A DNA stretch of 64,000 nt. Origin: Bacillus sp. AFS037270. Lineage in GTDB: Bacteria > Bacillota > Bacilli > Bacillales_B > DSM-18226. Where the stretch lies: the NCBI RefSeq assembly GCF_002585305.1, contig NZ_NUNF01000019.1:35582-99581 (forward strand). Direction: 5' to 3'. Of the stretch, positions 40,174 to 49,676 are shown one piece after another. The notes beneath the pieces are model-generated. The model searched no databases and had not been told where the DNA came from. It was given only the letters and a program-made list of their open reading frames with translations. A program made the position numbers and the translations under genes. How positions within the stretch are numbered: the first letter of the stretch is position 1; every line of letters begins with the position of its first letter.

Positions 40174-42927
40174 TTAATATACAGTTTGTATTCCTTTTCC
40201 AGCCACAGTCATCCATTCGAATTGTCGGAGTCTTACCCCGAAAAGTGTTAACGGATCACGGAACATTTCTGGATTAGTATTCATTTTGTTAAGCAGGTCC
40301 TGGTTTGACTCAATTCCTAACTTAGCTTCTTCAACAGCTGCTTCTAAATTCCTTAACGAACTCTTGAAAAATAAAGTTACATCCCGCTCTAGTGATTTTT
40401 CAAACAGCTCAAACGGTTGGAAAAATTGCTTACTAACTTCGTCAATTGTTTCAGCGTAGTCCTCATTTTCCACAAATGCTTTGTACTTGTTATAAAGCAT
40501 TGCTTTGTTTTGCGAAATCGCCCCGAATAATCTCCCGGCACTCTTCAGTAAAAATTGCGACGGCGTTCGGCGGAGGAGGATATTGACGTTTTCAAGCTGG
40601 AACCGGCTTGTCATACGATCCGTATCGCGGAGCCAATCATCTAGCACCTTGAAATCACAAACAAGCGCGAGGTGCTCCTCCCCGTACATCTGGTTAAAGC
40701 CGTCCCCCATCTCATTTAAAAATTCCTGTGCCTGGTCAAACTCCTCTTTGCTATGGGAAATCCAATCCTGTAAGGAAGAATAGAATTTAGGCATAACCGT
40801 TTGTTCCAAGTATTCTTGTAATCTGCGATTCATTTCATCGTTCAATTCCAGATGAATATTACTAAAGTTGCTGTCCTCTTTAATAAGCGCAGAGCATTCT
40901 TTTAACATAGCTGGAACTGTCTTGGCAATATCCTGTTGAATTGATTCCCTGATTGTCCGGTAGGATTTCGTAATCGCTCTTGTTTTTTGTACTTCTGTAT
41001 CCTTAACCTGATTTACAGCCCCATTTAATTTCGTGTACATTTCTTCATTCCAGCGGATTGATTCTACCAGTTGATCTTCCACATCAATCCGTTTTTGCAA
41101 TAGGTTTGCAATAATGGTTCGGATAAAATATAACAGCTTAGCTAGTCGTCTATCCTCTAGGTTTCTAGTAGTTTTTATCGACTGAATAAACTCTTTTATA
41201 TCCTTTAACTGCTGACCTCTCTCATATTGTGATGAAAAGGCAAAAACGGTTGCATCCGGCAATATGGAATGAATCAAGGACTCGGTTTCTTGATATATTC
41301 TAACCGCTTCCTGCTCACCCACAATCGTATCCATTTTGCTAAGCAGAAAATGAACCGGAATATCAGGTGCTAATTCCTGAATCTGCACCAATATTCCTCT
41401 TTCTTTGTCTCTAAACGGAGCGTTACCATCAAGCACAAACAAGACAGCGTCGGCAACTTGCAGGTTTTTCAATACTTCATAGCGGTCATTGTGGTTTCCC
41501 TTTAAACCTGGGGTATCTATAAAAGCCACTTTATTTTCCTGCAAAAATCCGTTTGGACTTCTAAATTCAATAATCGATTCTAAAGCATTACGTCGGCGGT
41601 CCATCCGCTCCTGAAATTCCGCAAAGCCATCTAATCTAGAAATCTCTCGATCCGTTATTTCAGTTATTTCCTCTTCTTTCCCGTCTTTAAACATGACAAT
41701 AGAAGAAGTTGGGCTGTCCTGAAGGTCATCTCCAAGAACAGTATTAATAAAAGTGGATTTACCACTCCCCGTTAACCCGGTAATAAGCAAGTGCTGTCTA
41801 TCAAAATCCACTAATTGATCGACAAGCCATTTAAACCGGTTATTCTCACCCATATCATGTGCTGCCGCCCAATCAATAATGGCGTCAAATAATGACAGGC
41901 TTTCCTCAAGTTCATCAATGTCCGTCTCTGTTATACTAATTAGCTTTTCCGCCTCGGAAACAATGGATAAACTGATAGTAGTAGGAAACAATTCGTTCCA
42001 AGAAAGCACAGCAGCAGATGATAACACGACATTTCTTTCATCCGCTAAGCGAAGCCAATTGGTTAACATGTCTGGGATAAATTCTTGCAGCATTTTTATA
42101 AAATATCTGCCTTCTATCAAGTTGAAATAAGAATTTTTATGAAGCCTTGACAGCTCATGCCAATTATCTTCTCTTTCTAGGTCAAGTTGTAATAATAGCT
42201 GGTTGATTTCTCTGATCCAAGTAAAATAAGATTCTTCGTGTTCGTAGCTTTTCCATAATGAAGATACGAGTTGTTCAAATTTTTCCTTATCAAGTTGAAA
42301 CAAGCGAATTAAGGCTGGGGTAAAATAGCTGGGCGCATGGCCCTTTGTGACACCTTTGTCTACATAGGTATTTAATACGTTAATCCAATTTAAATCCTCC
42401 GAGCGCATGGCTTCGGATACTGCCAAATCAACCGCATTATTCCAGTCCTGCTGTCCTTCAAAAAATGCCCTGGCGATTTCGGTAACGTTCGGGTACTCCG
42501 GATTAGACGCAATTGTCCTTTTTATTGTTGCAACCGCCGCGTCGTTCTTGCCGCGTTCGATATACAGAGAAAATAGCTGTAATGCGACTTCAGTGTTTAA
42601 GGTAGCATTATCTGATGAGATAGTAGTGTAAATATCCTCTGCAGTCGACAGCAAACCTAATTCATAATAGGCATCAGCTGTATTTTTCTTTGCCCATGGC
42701 TCAAGTTCTTCGGTAATGTTTTCCCATTTAAAAATAGCCGCTTCATAGTCTTTATGGTGAAAATACACTTCCCCTTGGGCAAAGCGTATTGATGATAGGT
42801 TTGGGAGATCCTTTGTTGCCTCCTCCTGAAACGCTTCGCCAAGAACGCGGATCGGGTGAATGTCTTCATGCTCATTAATGAACATTTTATAATACGTCTT
42901 TTGTTTTAGCTGCTCTTCTAACGTCAT
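40174..42927 (-). CDS. Large dynamin-family GTPase with N-terminal TPR-like region
   Basis: Bacterial dynamins are membrane-remodelling GTPases; some protect against phage or membrane damage. The protein is 917 residues. The first ~350 are helical repeats resembling TPRs (AAIFKWENITEELEPWAKKN, ADAYYELGLLSTAEDIYTTI). The GTPase follows with G1 LTGSGKSTF (about residue 385), G3 DTPGLKG and G4 LLSKMDT; a long helical assembly domain completes it. The ATG at 42927 follows GGAGGG; an ATG 24 bases upstream lacks such a site. It stands alone. Fusion of TPR repeats to a dynamin GTPase is unusual but known in Bacillaceae. Confidence 0.8.
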   Translation of the reverse strand: MTLEEQLKQKTYYKMFINEHEDIHPIRVLGEAFQEEATKDLPNLSSIRFAQGEVYFHHKDYEAAIFKWENITEELEPWAKKNTADAYYELGLLSTAEDIYTTISSDNATLNTEVALQLFSLYIERGKNDAAVATIKRTIASNPEYPNVTEIARAFFEGQQDWNNAVDLAVSEAMRSEDLNWINVLNTYVDKGVTKGHAPSYFTPALIRLFQLDKEKFEQLVSSLWKSYEHEESYFTWIREINQLLLQLDLEREDNWHELSRLHKNSYFNLIEGRYFIKMLQEFIPDMLTNWLRLADERNVVLSSAAVLSWNELFPTTISLSIVSEAEKLISITETDIDELEESLSLFDAIIDWAAAHDMGENNRFKWLVDQLVDFDRQHLLITGLTGSGKSTFINTVLGDDLQDSPTSSIVMFKDGKEEEITEITDREISRLDGFAEFQERMDRRRNALESIIEFRSPNGFLQENKVAFIDTPGLKGNHNDRYEVLKNLQVADAVLFVLDGNAPFRDKERGILVQIQELAPDIPVHFLLSKMDTIVGEQEAVRIYQETESLIHSILPDATVFAFSSQYERGQQLKDIKEFIQSIKTTRNLEDRRLAKLLYFIRTIIANLLQKRIDVEDQLVESIRWNEEMYTKLNGAVNQVKDTEVQKTRAITKSYRTIRESIQQDIAKTVPAMLKECSALIKEDSNFSNIHLELNDEMNRRLQEYLEQTVMPKFYSSLQDWISHSKEEFDQAQEFLNEMGDGFNQMYGEEHLALVCDFKVLDDWLRDTDRMTSRFQLENVNILLRRTPSQFLLKSAGRLFGAISQNKAMLYNKYKAFVENEDYAETIDEVSKQFFQPFELFEKSLERDVTLFFKSSLRNLEAAVEEAKLGIESNQDLLNKMNTNPEMFRDPLTLFGVRLRQFEWMTVAGKGIQTVY

Positions 42928-43076
42928 TTCTTTCCCTCCAATTGCAAACACTCTATGTCATTCATATGGAAAAGACTCATATTTATTCCATATACTATTC
43001 GACGTATGTATGGATTTTAAGTCCCAATTATATCGATTCTAACAAAGGAATTTTTTAAAATGATGTCAGTTGTATT

Positions 43077-43196
43077 TCATTTTGAAGACAAACGTGATTG
43101 GGTTGGCTCCTCTTCCGCTAACCCTGATTGAACGGATAGGTCTTCTTTAAAAAATTCATCCTGTTTTACCACTTTTTCAGAATTATCAATAAACAA
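43077..43196 (-). CDS. Possible 39-residue acidic protein
   Basis: A TTG start with AAAGGTGAT at good distance opens a frame beginning LFIDNSEKVVKQDEFF and ending QSRLSSK. It is acidic and without a membrane segment. Nothing homologous is known to me. It occupies most of the otherwise empty gap upstream of the dynamin gene. Confidence 0.35.
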   Translation of the reverse strand: MFIDNSEKVVKQDEFFKEDLSVQSGLAEEEPTQSRLSSK

Positions 43197-43299
43197 AGTA
43201 TATCACCTTTTTCTTTAGTTAAAAATAGAAATAGACTAGCTTCCTTTTTTTACGATTTTCAACGTATAATGCTAACAAATACTTAAAGGGGATATTTAT

Positions 43300-43809
43300 T
43301 TGGAAAAGGGTCAAGCAAATTTTTTAATCGGACAAATTGAACGAGCTAATCCCATAACATTTGAGATTAAAAAGCTAGAAACTGAAGCCGGGATGCTGCC
43401 AAAGTTTCATCAATGGACAAATGGCAAGCAAATATTGGCCGCATATGAAGTGATCCGCCCAGAAATTGACAGCGGCTATTATTTTTTATTTATAGATTGG
43501 CATCGTAATGACAACTATTATTTAGTTATTTATGCACATGATAAATCCACTACCTGTGCTGAAATACGGCAAATACAAGAACTTGAGGAAGGGTCCCATC
43601 TGGTTTGGTCCTATAAACCTTTTAAACGAGACGGGAAAAACGACCAAAGAAAGGCATATTTTAAGCAAATGTTTGGGTCGACAACCGTTCATATTAAATT
43701 GCCATCCTCTTCAGCTGGGGTGGAAGATTTCATCAGACAACTTTTCAAACTATGCAAAAACAGGATTAAAGCGGATAAAATTACCGAAGTGTTTGATTTT
43801 GAGAATTGA
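43300..43809 (+). CDS. Hypothetical protein
   Basis: The protein is 169 residues, mixed alpha/beta, with no signal or membrane segment. A TTG start follows AAAGGGG by eight bases. Segments such as GYYFLFIDWHRNDNYYLVIY suggest a compact globular domain. I do not recognise it. It is followed 15 bases later by a zinc-ribbon gene, so the two probably share a transcript. Confidence 0.68.
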   Translation: MEKGQANFLIGQIERANPITFEIKKLETEAGMLPKFHQWTNGKQILAAYEVIRPEIDSGYYFLFIDWHRNDNYYLVIYAHDKSTTCAEIRQIQELEEGSHLVWSYKPFKRDGKNDQRKAYFKQMFGSTTVHIKLPSSSAGVEDFIRQLFKLCKNRIKADKITEVFDFEN

Positions 43810-43824
43810 ATTGGGGTGTGGAAA

Positions 43825-44085
43825 ATGGGAATTTATAAAAACTGTCAAAGCTGTGGGATGCCTTTAGCAAAAGATGAGTTAGGCGGCGGAACGGAGAAAA
43901 ATGGAACCAAAAGCATTAAATATTGCAGCCACTGCTTTATGAATGGCGAATTTACTCTTCCTAATATAACGGTGGAAGAAATGAAACAACGAGTAAAAGA
44001 GAAGATAGTTGAATTTGGAATGCCCAAATTCATTGCTGGTATGTTTACAAGAAATATTCATAATCTTGAGAGATGGAAGAGATGA
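43825..44085 (+). CDS. Zinc-ribbon domain protein
   Basis: The 86 residues start with the Cys motif NCQSCGMPLAKDE and continue with KYCSHCFMNGEFTLP, together one zinc ribbon of the type common in Bacillus stress or quorum-related hypothetical proteins. The C-terminal half is helical (VEEMKQRVKEKIVEFG). GGGGTG precedes the ATG. A short AGAAGTCAACTTCT hairpin with T residues follows (44089-44106). Confidence 0.75.
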   Translation: MGIYKNCQSCGMPLAKDELGGGTEKNGTKSIKYCSHCFMNGEFTLPNITVEEMKQRVKEKIVEFGMPKFIAGMFTRNIHNLERWKR

Positions 44086-44151
44086 TGAGAAGTCAACTTC
44101 TTTTTTATATCAAATAAATAAGGAGCCCTTAGTCGGCCCCCAATAAAAAAA

Positions 44152-44874
44152 TTATAATACTTTACTCAAAAATGCCCTCGTCCGTTCCTCTTTTGGATTC
44201 TCGAACAACTCAGTTGGAACTTTTTCTTCTACTATTAAGCCGCCGTCCATAAAGATTACCCGGTCCCCTACTTCTTTCGCAAAGCCCATTTCATGAGTAA
44301 CGACCACCATCGTCATGCCCTCTTTGGCAAGATCCTTCATTACCTCTAATACCTCGCCAACCATCTCTGGGTCAAGCGCAGAGGTTGGTTCATCAAACAG
44401 CATTATCTTCGGTTCCATCGCCAGCGCCCTAGCAATCGCTACCCGCTGCTTTTGTCCGCCAGATAAAGAATCAGGATAGGCATCTGCTTTATCCTCAAGA
44501 CCGACCTTACGTAGCAGCTCCATCCCTTTAGCTCTCGCCTTATCCGCAGGTATATTTCTAACCTTCATCGGTGCAAGCATAATATTATCAATAACCTTCT
44601 TATGAGGGAAAAGATTAAATTGTTGAAACACCATTCCAACTTCGGTCCGAATTTTATTGATATCTGTTTTTTTATCGGTAATATCAACGCCCTCAATCAG
44701 GACCTGTCCACCCGTAATTGTTTCAAGCATGTTGATGCAGCGAAGAAACGTCGACTTTCCTGAACCGGAAGGACCAATCACAACCACTACCTCTTTTGGC
44801 TTAACCGTAACATTAATATCTTTGAGGACCTCATTCGTCCCGAACGACTTCTTTAAATTTTTCACCTGAATCAT
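44152..44874 (-). CDS. Polar amino acid ABC transporter, ATP-binding protein (GlnQ-like)
   Basis: The protein is 240 residues, normal for GlnQ/ArtP. Walker [15 protein letters not shown]-loop [10 protein letters not shown], signature [15 protein letters not shown], Walker [15 protein letters not shown] and the H-loop VVTHEMGFA are all present. It powers import of a polar amino acid such as glutamine. Its start overlaps the permease stop by four bases (ATGA), so the two are translationally coupled. Confidence 0.93.
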   Translation of the reverse strand: MIQVKNLKKSFGTNEVLKDINVTVKPKEVVVVIGPSGSGKSTFLRCINMLETITGGQVLIEGVDITDKKTDINKIRTEVGMVFQQFNLFPHKKVIDNIMLAPMKVRNIPADKARAKGMELLRKVGLEDKADAYPDSLSGGQKQRVAIARALAMEPKIMLFDEPTSALDPEMVGEVLEVMKDLAKEGMTMVVVTHEMGFAKEVGDRVIFMDGGLIVEEKVPTELFENPKEERTRAFLSKVL

Positions 44875-45527
44875 TCTGTCGCGAACCTCCTTTCAAGTTT
44901 TCCTAATAGGAAGTTTAAAGATAAGGTTAACACTAGATAAATCGCCGCTGATGAAAGATATGGCTCCCACGGACGCATATACTCCCCTTGCATAGCTTGT
45001 CCCCAGTACATCAACTCAGGGGCAGCAATCAATGCTGCCAATGACGAATCCTTTATCAAAACAATAAATTCATTCCCAAGCGGAGGAATCATCCGTTTAA
45101 AGGCTTGAGGTAAGATAACATAACGCATAGCTTGTCCATGTGTCATCCCGAGAGAACGAGCTGCCTCCATTTGCCCCTTATCAATAGATTGAATTCCGGC
45201 GCGGAAGATTTCTGCCACATATGCAGCCGAGTTTAAAGAAAGTGCTAGGATGGCTGCCACAATTGCATTTGTGGTACTGAGAAATGCGGGTACAACAGCA
45301 AAATGAATTAATAGAATTTGCACCATTAATGGTGTGCCTCGGAAAAAGTTAATGTACCATCTAAACGGCAAAGAATATAGCTTATTTTTCATCAATTTTC
45401 CTAATCCAATAAATAAACCAAGAATGGTACCAAATATAATACTAGCGATTGAAAAACCAATCGTTAACAATGTACCCTTTAAAAGTAAAGGTGCATAATC
45501 AACGATGATATCCCACCTAAAATCCAT
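44871..45527 (-). CDS. Polar amino acid ABC transporter, permease
   Basis: The 218 residues have about five membrane helices (HisM/GlnP class) and the EAA loop [24 protein letters not shown] facing the ATPase. [13 protein letters not shown] is typical of the class. It probably forms a homodimer, as only one permease gene is present. It is downstream of the binding-protein gene and upstream of the ATPase. Confidence 0.92.
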   Translation of the reverse strand: MDFRWDIIVDYAPLLLKGTLLTIGFSIASIIFGTILGLFIGLGKLMKNKLYSLPFRWYINFFRGTPLMVQILLIHFAVVPAFLSTTNAIVAAILALSLNSAAYVAEIFRAGIQSIDKGQMEAARSLGMTHGQAMRYVILPQAFKRMIPPLGNEFIVLIKDSSLAALIAAPELMYWGQAMQGEYMRPWEPYLSSAAIYLVLTLSLNFLLGKLERRFATE

Positions 45528-45576
45528 TATGATCCCCCCGCTTAGATTGTTCCTGTCCAGTTTGTTTATTAACCAA

Positions 45577-45618
45577 AAATTGCGTAACTGCCTATTAGAT
45601 AGAAGTTACGCAATTTCA
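45577..45618 (-). terminator. Intercistronic hairpin after the binding-protein gene
   Basis: AAATTGCGTAACT (45577-45589) and AGTTACGCAATTT (45604-45616) form a perfect 13-base stem. It follows the binding-protein stop and precedes the permease gene. Such a stem-loop could end part of the transcripts or protect the upstream message, giving excess binding protein. Confidence 0.7.
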
Positions 45619-45626
45619 ATAGAGTA

Positions 45627-46427
45627 CTATTGTTGGTCCTTTAATGTTTGGGTATCTGGTTCAACCCCAAACCACTTTTTATAGATTTTTGCATATGTTC
45701 CATTGTCAATTACTGCCTTAACAGCCTTATCTAGTTCAGGCTTCAACTTACTGTCTTTCGGTAATAATAGACCATAAAATTCCTTTGAAAAAGCAGTATC
45801 GTCTTCAATGAATTCGAAATTATCTTTTGGATTATTTTTAACATATGTTTCAATAACTGTGTTATCCGCAACAACTGCGTCAGCTCCGCCATTTTTTAAT
45901 TCAAGAATGGCTAGATTGTTATTTTTAAACTTCTTAATATTAGGGTTATTTTTCCCAAATAATTTTTCGACTACTTCCTGTCCAGTCGTTCCATTTTGAA
46001 CGGCAATCTTTTTGCCCTCTAAATCCTTCGCACTCTTAATTGAACTTCCCTTTGGCACTAAGATTTCATTTTTGGATAGGAAATATGGAACAGTAAAGTC
46101 ATAGCTCTGTTGACGTTCTGGAGTGATGGTAATCGCAGATACAGCGAAATCTGCTGTCTTCTTTTCGATCTCTACAAAGATTGGGTCCCAGCCAACATGT
46201 TCAATGTTTAAATTGAAACCTGCTTCCTTAGCAACAGCGTTAACAAAATCAACATCGAAACCAACGACTTTGCCTTTTTCCTGGTATTCAAATGGTGCAT
46301 AGGCAGCATCGGTTACAACTCTAAGTGTTTTCTTCTCGCTGCTCCCTGTTTTACTTGTTCCACAAGCTGATAGCAGCAGGAGTAATCCAACCACCATGAG
46401 GGTTGAAACTAACTTAATTTTTTTCAT
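45627..46427 (-). CDS. Amino acid ABC transporter substrate-binding lipoprotein
   Basis: The 266 residues have a lipoprotein signal (LLLLSACGTS, Cys22) that anchors it to the outer face of the membrane. The SBP family 3 motifs are clear: LRVVTDAAYAPFEYQEKGKV, GFDVDFVNAVAKEAG, DFAVSAITITPERQQSYDFT and GKKIAVQNGTTGQE. Relatives bind glutamine, arginine or cystine; the ligand cannot be fixed here. It is the first gene of a three-gene transporter operon. Confidence 0.92.
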   Translation of the reverse strand: MKKIKLVSTLMVVGLLLLLSACGTSKTGSSEKKTLRVVTDAAYAPFEYQEKGKVVGFDVDFVNAVAKEAGFNLNIEHVGWDPIFVEIEKKTADFAVSAITITPERQQSYDFTVPYFLSKNEILVPKGSSIKSAKDLEGKKIAVQNGTTGQEVVEKLFGKNNPNIKKFKNNNLAILELKNGGADAVVADNTVIETYVKNNPKDNFEFIEDDTAFSKEFYGLLLPKDSKLKPELDKAVKAVIDNGTYAKIYKKWFGVEPDTQTLKDQQ

Positions 46428-46857
46428 GTTTGAACCTCCTAATTATTTTTATATAATATTAAATTTACAAGATTAATAATATTAAGACTATAAGTGATTA
46501 TAACTTGTTTTGTTTTTTTATTCAATATTTTATTTTCTTACTATATTAATACGTTAATAAACTAAAATCACCTATCTATTAATAGAAGCTTTTATCCTCA
46601 ATACACTAGTATCATACGTTCCAGAGTAGTAAAACCGAAATACTTTCCTATAATACCCAAAACATTTCAATAGCAAAAATACTAGTTTTTAACGACATCT
46701 GGTTTTCCAAAATTATGAAAAACATAAGTTATTTATAGATTTATAACGAACTAGCGCTCTTTTTCTGAATCAAATTTCCTTTATAGGCATTCGCCGTTTC
46801 CCACTACATTTAATTACATAATTTATAGGGTACTATCACATAAGGAGAGATGCCTAA
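46428..46857. other. AT-rich intergenic region
   Basis: No gene is visible. It contains the divergent promoters of the transporter operon and of the coiled-coil gene at 46858; TATAATAT words near 46450-46490 are candidate -10 elements. No riboswitch or T-box signature was found. Confidence 0.4.
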
Positions 46858-47214
46858 ATGAATCCCTACAGTTATTATCAAGGCCCACAAATGCCAGTTG
46901 AGTATCATACCTATGTTCCAGTAGAACAATACCCTTCCTACGGTCCAACAGAACCAATTCAATCTTATGCTCCAATCGATCAAGTAAATCACTTTGCTCC
47001 CATTGACCAATACGACCCAAATCGGCAGCCGCTGCAGTTTGAACGTCGAATTAATCAGCTTGAAAGGCAAAATGAACGTCAAGAAAGAGAAATTAATCAG
47101 CTCCAGCGGGATGTAGTCCAACTACAAAGACGGCTCCAACGTGTCAATCAACGAGTCAGAGCAATTGAAAATCGCCTCCACATTCCATTTACACCTTTTG
47201 AAGGAGAATTTTAA
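46858..47214 (+). CDS. Pro/Tyr/Gln-rich protein with C-terminal coiled coil, possible spore-coat type
   Basis: The 118 residues fall into two parts. The N-terminal 60 are rich in Tyr, Pro and Gln with YP-type repeats (YVPVEQYPSYGPTEPIQSYA), and residues 62-105 form a coiled coil of Arg, Gln and Leu heptads. The composition resembles small coat or spore-associated proteins of Bacillus. AAGGAGAG precedes the ATG. I do not recognise a named family. A terminator follows. Confidence 0.65.
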   Translation: MNPYSYYQGPQMPVEYHTYVPVEQYPSYGPTEPIQSYAPIDQVNHFAPIDQYDPNRQPLQFERRINQLERQNERQEREINQLQRDVVQLQRRLQRVNQRVRAIENRLHIPFTPFEGEF

Positions 47215-47223
47215 AGCATCATT

Positions 47224-47253
47224 AGAACCGGTCAAAAGCCGGTTCTTTTTCAT
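47224..47253 (+). terminator. Terminator of gene 46858-47214
   Basis: GAACCGG and CCGGTTC form a stem followed by TTTTT. Confidence 0.85.
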
Positions 47254-47384
47254 TCGTAAGAATTCCTTTCAATACATTCCGGCACCCCAGAAAATATCCT
47301 GTTAACCTTTCTAACATCTTCACTGACAAGAGCAAAAAAATCAGTTAATTTTTGATTATAAACTAATCGAAGGGGAGATTTCAC

Positions 47385-47522
47385 ATGAATCAACGATATG
47401 AAATTAAATTAGCGATGCAAATCTTACAATTAGATAAATTACGTGATGAATTATATGAAGAACTCATGAAAACTATGGGCTCTAAAGGACACGAACTTTT
47501 ACGAAAATTACAAAACGCCTAA
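47385..47522 (+). CDS. 45-residue helical protein, unknown
   Basis: It begins MNQRYEIKLAMQILQLDK and ends LLRKLQNA. The whole chain looks helical and amphipathic. AAGGGGAG precedes the ATG. It is 18 bases from the FbpA-like gene and probably shares its transcript. I do not recognise a family. Confidence 0.6.
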   Translation: MNQRYEIKLAMQILQLDKLRDELYEELMKTMGSKGHELLRKLQNA

Positions 47523-47540
47523 TATCTAAAGGAGGGAAAG

Positions 47541-47702
47541 ATGTTGACAACCCACTTACGAAGAGGCCTTGAACGATTAAAGCAATTTTATATTAAAAAG
47601 TTAGCAGGTTCCGATATGCTTTATTCATCTGCCGAGCTTCAATCACTTACAATCAGTGAACTGGAGATTCTTTATAAGAAGTCAATGCCCTCTAAAAAAT
47701 AA
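47541..47702 (+). CDS. FbpA-like small protein (Fur-regulated basic protein A family)
   Basis: The 53 residues match the pattern I know for FbpA: LRRGLERLKQFYIKKL, then a short linker and LTISELEILYKKSMP. FbpA of Bacillus subtilis is a small basic helper in the iron-sparing response. GGAGGG stands directly before the ATG. I see no clear Fur box upstream, so iron control here is not shown. Confidence 0.65.
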   Translation: MLTTHLRRGLERLKQFYIKKLAGSDMLYSSAELQSLTISELEILYKKSMPSKK

Positions 47703-47769
47703 TATCCTTCTACTCCAAAAAGATTTATTTCATAAAAATAAACCATATAAATACAAATATCCATTTTCA

Positions 47770-47786
47770 TGTGAGGAAATGTAACG
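47770..47786 (+). promoter_or_regulatory. TnrA box upstream of tnrA
   Basis: TGTGAGGAAATGTAACG agrees with TGTNANAWWWTNTNACA at all but two fixed positions. TATAAT follows immediately (47787-47792). Autoregulation of tnrA is known in B. subtilis. Confidence 0.6.
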
Positions 47787-47843
47787 TATAATATTAAAAA
47801 TATTCTAACTATAGCTAACATTGGGGTGTGGTGAGCGAGTAAA

Positions 47844-48173
47844 ATGGGAAAAGATATGTCTTACAAAGATAAAAAGGTTATTACTATTGGTATTGTCAGA
47901 GACTTAACCGGACTTTCCGAAAGGCAAATACGATATTATGAAGAAAGAAAGCTGATATTCCCCGAAAGATCTGCAGGCGGAAGCCGAAAATTTTCCTTTA
48001 CTGATGTCGAATTATTAATGGATATCGCTAACAAAATTGAGGACGGAATTCAAACACATGAAATTAGAAAGGAAATGCTTCGAGAACAGAAGAAACAAAA
48101 TCAGGATGATATACGCCGCAAAATGATCCAAGGACAGCTAAATGCCCAGTTTGGGATCCGAAGAAATTCATAA
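47844..48173 (+). CDS. tnrA: Global nitrogen regulator TnrA (MerR family)
   Basis: TnrA activates or represses nitrogen genes when feedback-inhibited glutamine synthetase does not sequester it. The 109 residues contain the MerR HTH ([20 protein letters not shown]) and [11 protein letters not shown] at the N-terminus, both near-identical to B. subtilis TnrA. The C-terminal tail [13 protein letters not shown] is the glutamine-synthetase-binding region of TnrA rather than that of GlnR. A TnrA box lies upstream of it and another upstream of amtB, so the regulator sits beside a classic target. Confidence 0.92.
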   Translation: MGKDMSYKDKKVITIGIVRDLTGLSERQIRYYEERKLIFPERSAGGSRKFSFTDVELLMDIANKIEDGIQTHEIRKEMLREQKKQNQDDIRRKMIQGQLNAQFGIRRNS

Positions 48174-48176
48174 AAG

Positions 48177-48218
48177 TAAAAAGCCTCGATTCTTATAACA
48201 GAAACGAGGCTTTATTTT
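48177..48218 (+). terminator. Terminator of tnrA
   Basis: AAAAGCCTCG and CGAGGCTTT form a stem around a 20-base loop, followed by ATTTTTA. Confidence 0.7.
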
Positions 48219-48259
48219 TACATATCATAGGGAGATTATTTCCCCTTTTTTAAAAACTA

Positions 48260-48306
48260 TGTTAGAAAATCTCCCACAATTATAGATAGGACCTCCAGAT
48301 TATTGT
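48260..48306 (+). promoter_or_regulatory. amtB promoter with TnrA box
   Basis: TGTTAGAAAATCTCCCA (48260-48276) fits TGTNANAWWWTNTNACA with one mismatch. A -10-like TATTGT at 48301-48306 puts the box centre near -45 to -50, the position used for TnrA activation. Confidence 0.75.
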
Positions 48307-48326
48307 AAAGTTACAACTACAGAGGA

Positions 48327-48343
48327 TGTTATAAAAATTAACA
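48327..48343 (+). promoter_or_regulatory. Second TnrA-like box before amtB
   Basis: TGTTATAAAAATTAACA has one mismatch to the TnrA consensus. It is only 22 bases before the amtB start codon, so it cannot activate from there and may be a secondary or chance site. Confidence 0.4.
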
Positions 48344-48365
48344 TCAGTAATAAGGGGGAATATAA

Positions 48366-49628
48366 ATGGATACTACATTCTTAATGAACAGTCTATGGGT
48401 TATGTTAGGAGCGGTACTAGTTATTTTAATGATCGGCGGTTTCATCCTCTTAGAAACCGGATCAACCCGGATGAAAAATGCAGGACATATAGCGGGTAAA
48501 ACCATACTAACATTTAGTATCAGTTCCATTATATTTTGGGCAGTTGGTTTTGGTTTAATTTTTGGTAAAGGTAACTCACTGATTGGTTTCTCGAATTTCT
48601 TATATTCTGGCTATGACATGGATAGTTTATCACTTTCCGGCGCAGTTTTCTTCTTATTCCAATTAGCCTTTGCTGGTATTTCACTAACAATCGCATTTGG
48701 CGGATTTGCTGAACGGGCTAAACTAAGTGCATATCTTGTATTTGCAGTACTATTTTCCGTCATCGTTTACCCTCCTATCGCTCACTGGATTTGGGGCGGC
48801 GGCTGGTTAGCTGAGCATGGTAAACAAGACTTTGCTGGATCAACAGTTGTTCACTTAACCGGTGCAATGGCAGCACTTGCTGCTACCATTCTATTAAAAC
48901 CACGGATTGGAAAATATAACAAAGACGGTTCCGCTAATAACCTAGCAGGACATAACCAAGTATTCACAGCCTTGAGCGTCTTACTATTATGGGTTGGCTG
49001 GTTCGGATTCAATGCAGGTAGTACGTTATCTGTTGACAAAGGGTTCTTTGGATTTGTTGCTATGAATACTAACCTTGCGGCTGCAGCAGGAACCATAGCA
49101 GCAATGATCGTTTCTTGGATCGTATTAGGGAAAGCAGATGTTCCAATGATGTTAAACGGTGCTTTAGCAGGTCTTGTAGCGATAACAGCTTCCTGTGCTT
49201 TCGTAGAAACATGGGCAGCAGTATTAATTGGTTTTATTGCTGGAATATTAGTGTTTTATAGTATCAGATTCTTTGAGAAAATTAAAATTGACGATCCAAT
49301 TGCCGCTCTTTCAGTTCACGGAACTGCCGGGGTTTGGGGAACCTTATCTACAGGCTTCTTTGCAACAAAAGAATTAGCCACTGTTGGTAAGCCCGGTTTA
49401 TTTTATGGGGGCGGATTACATCAGCTCGGTGTTCAAGCATTAGGGGTTTTCACTTGTGCAGCCTTCGCCTTCATCGTATCCTTTATTCTTCTAGCTGTGA
49501 TGAAAAAAGTCATGAACGGATTACGTGTTACGGAAGAAGAAGAAATTATCGGTCTTGATATGAGCGAGCACGGCAGCTACGGATACCCTGAATTGGTAAA
49601 GGCAGAGCAACAATTTAAAATTCAATAA
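48366..49628 (+). CDS. amtB: Ammonium channel AmtB/NrgA
   Basis: This is a trimeric membrane channel for ammonium uptake when nitrogen is scarce. The 420 residues have 11 membrane helices. Family residues include FQLAFAGISLTIAFGGFAER, DFAGSTVVHLTGAMAAL, WFGFNAGSTL and SVHGTAGVWGTL with the twin pore histidines. GGGGG precedes the ATG. Control by TnrA is supported by the box at 48260. In B. subtilis the next gene is glnK (nrgB); here it is a nucleotidyltransferase-like gene instead. Confidence 0.95.
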   Translation: MDTTFLMNSLWVMLGAVLVILMIGGFILLETGSTRMKNAGHIAGKTILTFSISSIIFWAVGFGLIFGKGNSLIGFSNFLYSGYDMDSLSLSGAVFFLFQLAFAGISLTIAFGGFAERAKLSAYLVFAVLFSVIVYPPIAHWIWGGGWLAEHGKQDFAGSTVVHLTGAMAALAATILLKPRIGKYNKDGSANNLAGHNQVFTALSVLLLWVGWFGFNAGSTLSVDKGFFGFVAMNTNLAAAAGTIAAMIVSWIVLGKADVPMMLNGALAGLVAITASCAFVETWAAVLIGFIAGILVFYSIRFFEKIKIDDPIAALSVHGTAGVWGTLSTGFFATKELATVGKPGLFYGGGLHQLGVQALGVFTCAAFAFIVSFILLAVMKKVMNGLRVTEEEEIIGLDMSEHGSYGYPELVKAEQQFKIQ

Positions 49629-49645
49629 GAAATGAATAATGAAAC

Positions 49646-49676
49646 GCAGTCAATCCCTTTAATAAGGATTGACTGC
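49646..49676 (+). terminator. Hairpin between amtB and the nucleotidyltransferase gene
   Basis: GCAGTCAATCC and GGATTGACTGC form a perfect 11-base stem, followed by the T-containing TATTTGAATTTA. It may be a partial terminator or RNA-stability element that makes the downstream pair less abundant than amtB. Confidence 0.6.

Noticed and set aside
47541..47702. Spo0E-like phosphatase
   Set aside because: The S-x-E-L-D motif is not present; the arrangement around LTISELEILYKK fits the FbpA family better.
48327..48343. TnrA-like box as the activating site of amtB
   Set aside because: It is 22 bases before the start codon, downstream of any workable promoter. The site at 48260 has the right position.
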